Origin: an uncultured Lachnospiraceae bacterium
GTDB lineage: Bacteria > Bacillota > Clostridia > Lachnospirales > Lachnospiraceae
Direction of reading: 5' to 3'
DNA length: 52,033 nucleotides
Assembly: GCA_946558695.1 (NCBI GenBank)
Contig: CAMNTQ010000022.1
Span: forward strand, 1 to 52,033
Shown piece by piece: positions 51,501 through 52,033 of the stretch. The first letter of the stretch is position 1. The number at the start of each line of letters is the position of its first letter. The notes under the pieces are model-generated. The model did not search any database, had not been told where the DNA came from, and was given only the letters and a program-made list of their open reading frames with translations. The translations under genes and the position numbers were made by a program.

Positions 51501-52033
51501 GGGCTTCCTTCTTTCCAGTCTGGATCAGTGCAAGATTCTGATTCAGCTGCGTCTCCTGCACATTGAGCTCCGCCTTCTTCTCCGTCAGTTCAAGCTGGGC
51601 CTGCTTAAGCTCCTCACTCTTAACAGAAACCTGAGCTTCCGCCTTTTCCATACCGGCAGCCGCCTTTTTCTTACCCGACTCTAACGCGCTTTTCCCGCTC
51701 CGAACCTGTTTTTTCGCCTTATTCAGAGCGCTTTTCGCATCATCCAGCTGCTTTTTCATCTCCGCCTTGATGTCATCGCCGATCTCATCTATCTTATCTT
51801 CATTCACTGTAATTTCAACAGTCTCTTCAATGCTTCCTGTCACCGATACGGAAGCAACACCCTCTACGCTCTCAATTTCCGGTATCACCTCATCCTCAAT
51901 TGTCTTGCTGACCTGAGAGGTAGAATCTCCCTTTGCGCTCACTGCAGCAACAAGTACCGGCATCATATCCGGATTCAGCTTGATGATGATAGGATTCGTC
52001 ACTTCATCCGGCCAAAACCCTGTAATCTGATCA
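48565..52033 (-). CDS. RND efflux permease with coiled-coil insertion, 5' end missing
   Basis: At least 1,155 residues; the frame stays open to the window edge, so the first membrane helix and start lie outside. The second part is a standard AcrB/SwrC-like permease with two membrane bundles: MLVDNSIVVIENIYRMRNEE and GIIVNNGIVFIDY are family signatures. An insertion of about 230 residues near the N-terminus is almost pure coiled coil (Gln/Lys/Glu/Ala, for example KAEAQVSVKSEELKQAQLEL), placed in the extracellular porter domain. Gram-positive RND pumps lack an outer membrane channel, so the coil could span the wall. Substrate unknown. Confidence 0.92.
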   Translation of the reverse strand, partial: DQITGFWPDEVTNPIIIKLNPDMMPVLVAAVSAKGDSTSQVSKTIEDEVIPEIESVEGVASVSVTGSIEETVEITVNEDKIDEIGDDIKAEMKKQLDDAKSALNKAKKQVRSGKSALESGKKKAAAGMEKAEAQVSVKSEELKQAQLELTEKKAELNVQETQLNQNLALIQTGKKEAQEQLDSLNQAKESYDTLKKQYESIPEGTPGKEELGQQLAQMEEALRNYDTTYNTLTETIKQLDKQEKQMQQAQAQMSAGKDQLSKIEKQVNDGAMSLAQARGKLASAQLEAAVGLGEGTAQIAAGESALKMQEEQLKSAEKEAENSVKVEDILSVDTVKTMLSAQNFSMPAGYVKEDGIDYLVRVGDKFKSIDEIKNFTLLDMEDIDPVKLTDVASVKLTNNADETYAKINGKPGLMLSIQKQTGYSTGDVSDRVLERFDQIRKDNEDIQAVTLMDQGVYIDMIVNSVLQNLLYGAGLAILILLVFLKSIRSTLVIACSIPISIMTALVAMYFSGITLNIISLSGLALGVGMLVDNSIVVIENIYRMRNEEGASAKKAAMLGAGQVSGAIMASTLTTVCVFLPIVFTEGITRQLFVDMGLTIAYSLLASLLVALTVVPMMSAGLLRKTKQKESKFFVNIKEVYGKVLAMALKLKVLVLLGALALFVGSAVLAVSNGTEFMPQMESTQISMTLETEKGTSLEDTAKEADKVMDILGSIDDIEDVGALVASSDMMGTRVETNLISFYAITRENPSLSNRQLQKEIEKQTKDISGELTVNMSNMDMSALGSSGINVEIRGKDLDKLQQIAKDVKRLVADTKGTQNVSDGTEDNTEELRVIINKDKAAKQGLTVAQVYQELHSRIAEPSSAMTLGTDTQDYDVYVKDDENESLTREDIRKMKLTVTKQDGTAKKIKLSKVADFVDASGLQSINRKAQTRYMSVTAEIEEDDNIGLVSNRVKRALKDYETPEGYEVEMTGEDETINEAMTELFKMLALALLFMYLIMVAQFQSLRSPFIIMFTVPLAFTGGLLALWIADMPVSVIAMIGFVMLSGIIVNNGIVFIDYTNQLIAEGRPKKTALVEAGKTRLRPIIMTALTTILGLCTMAAGVGMGSDMVQPMAVVTIGGLIYGTILTLIVVPCIFDLFHRKEKARLREGIEKDE

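Overview
The window looks like a chromosomal segment of a Gram-positive, endospore-forming, flagellated anaerobe, most likely a gut member of the Lachnospiraceae (Clostridia). This rests on moderate GC, strong AGGAGG ribosome binding sites, a minor alpha/beta-type spore protein, a T-box leader on tyrS, an FtsEX/M23/S41 division module, a membrane pyrophosphatase, ECF transporter genes next to truA, and CsrA with a Firmicutes-type flagellin. The genus cannot be fixed from the sequence alone. I see no rRNA, tRNA or CRISPR array.

Layout. 1-813 is the end of a phenylacetate-CoA ligase-like gene. 888-4864 (minus) is a pyrimidine operon, pyrC-pyrF-pyrK-pyrD. 4994-10146 (minus) is a cell-division/wall module: PucR/CdaR-like regulator, ftsE, ftsX, an M23 hydrolase with a coiled coil, and an S41 protease. 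10366-15809 holds a degenerate WecG/TagA-like gene, a spore protein, a PadR-DUF1700-DUF4097-PspC envelope operon, an M15 peptidase and a zinc-ribbon/discoidin-like membrane protein. 15813-17450 is tyrS with its T-box leader. 17468-25158 is a nearly complete sialic acid/amino sugar catabolic cluster: nanE-nanA-symporter-yhcH-ROK kinase-RpiR-nagA on minus and divergent nagB on plus. 25460-36547 holds a DMT exporter, two CobW GTPases (one with a His/Cys repeat array), hppA, the ecfA-ecfA-ecfT-truA group with a cyclophilin, a cysteine-peptidase-like protein and proC.

37540-43142 is the most interesting part. In order it holds: a tyrosine recombinase; a 182-bp element bounded by near-identical inverted recombinase sites and carrying a SigD-like promoter that points away from the downstream genes; csrA; a 724-residue flagellin whose leader has a CsrA-type hairpin; a TnpB-family protein that has lost all three RuvC catalytic residues; and about 400 bp of structured non-coding DNA where a TnpB guide RNA would be expected. 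I read this as a phase-variable accessory flagellin cassette carrying a nuclease-dead, RNA-guided TnpB-like repressor (TldR-like). Inversion would switch csrA, flagellin and perhaps the repressor together, and the repressor would plausibly silence another flagellin gene outside the window.

43143-52033 holds two TetR regulators (one with a perfect 35-bp operator), acylphosphatase, an SGNH hydrolase, a Panacea-type toxin-antitoxin pair whose toxin frame is broken by one missing A, a small Cys-containing protein, a flavodoxin-like protein, an HD hydrolase, and the C-terminal part of an RND exporter with a large coiled-coil insertion.
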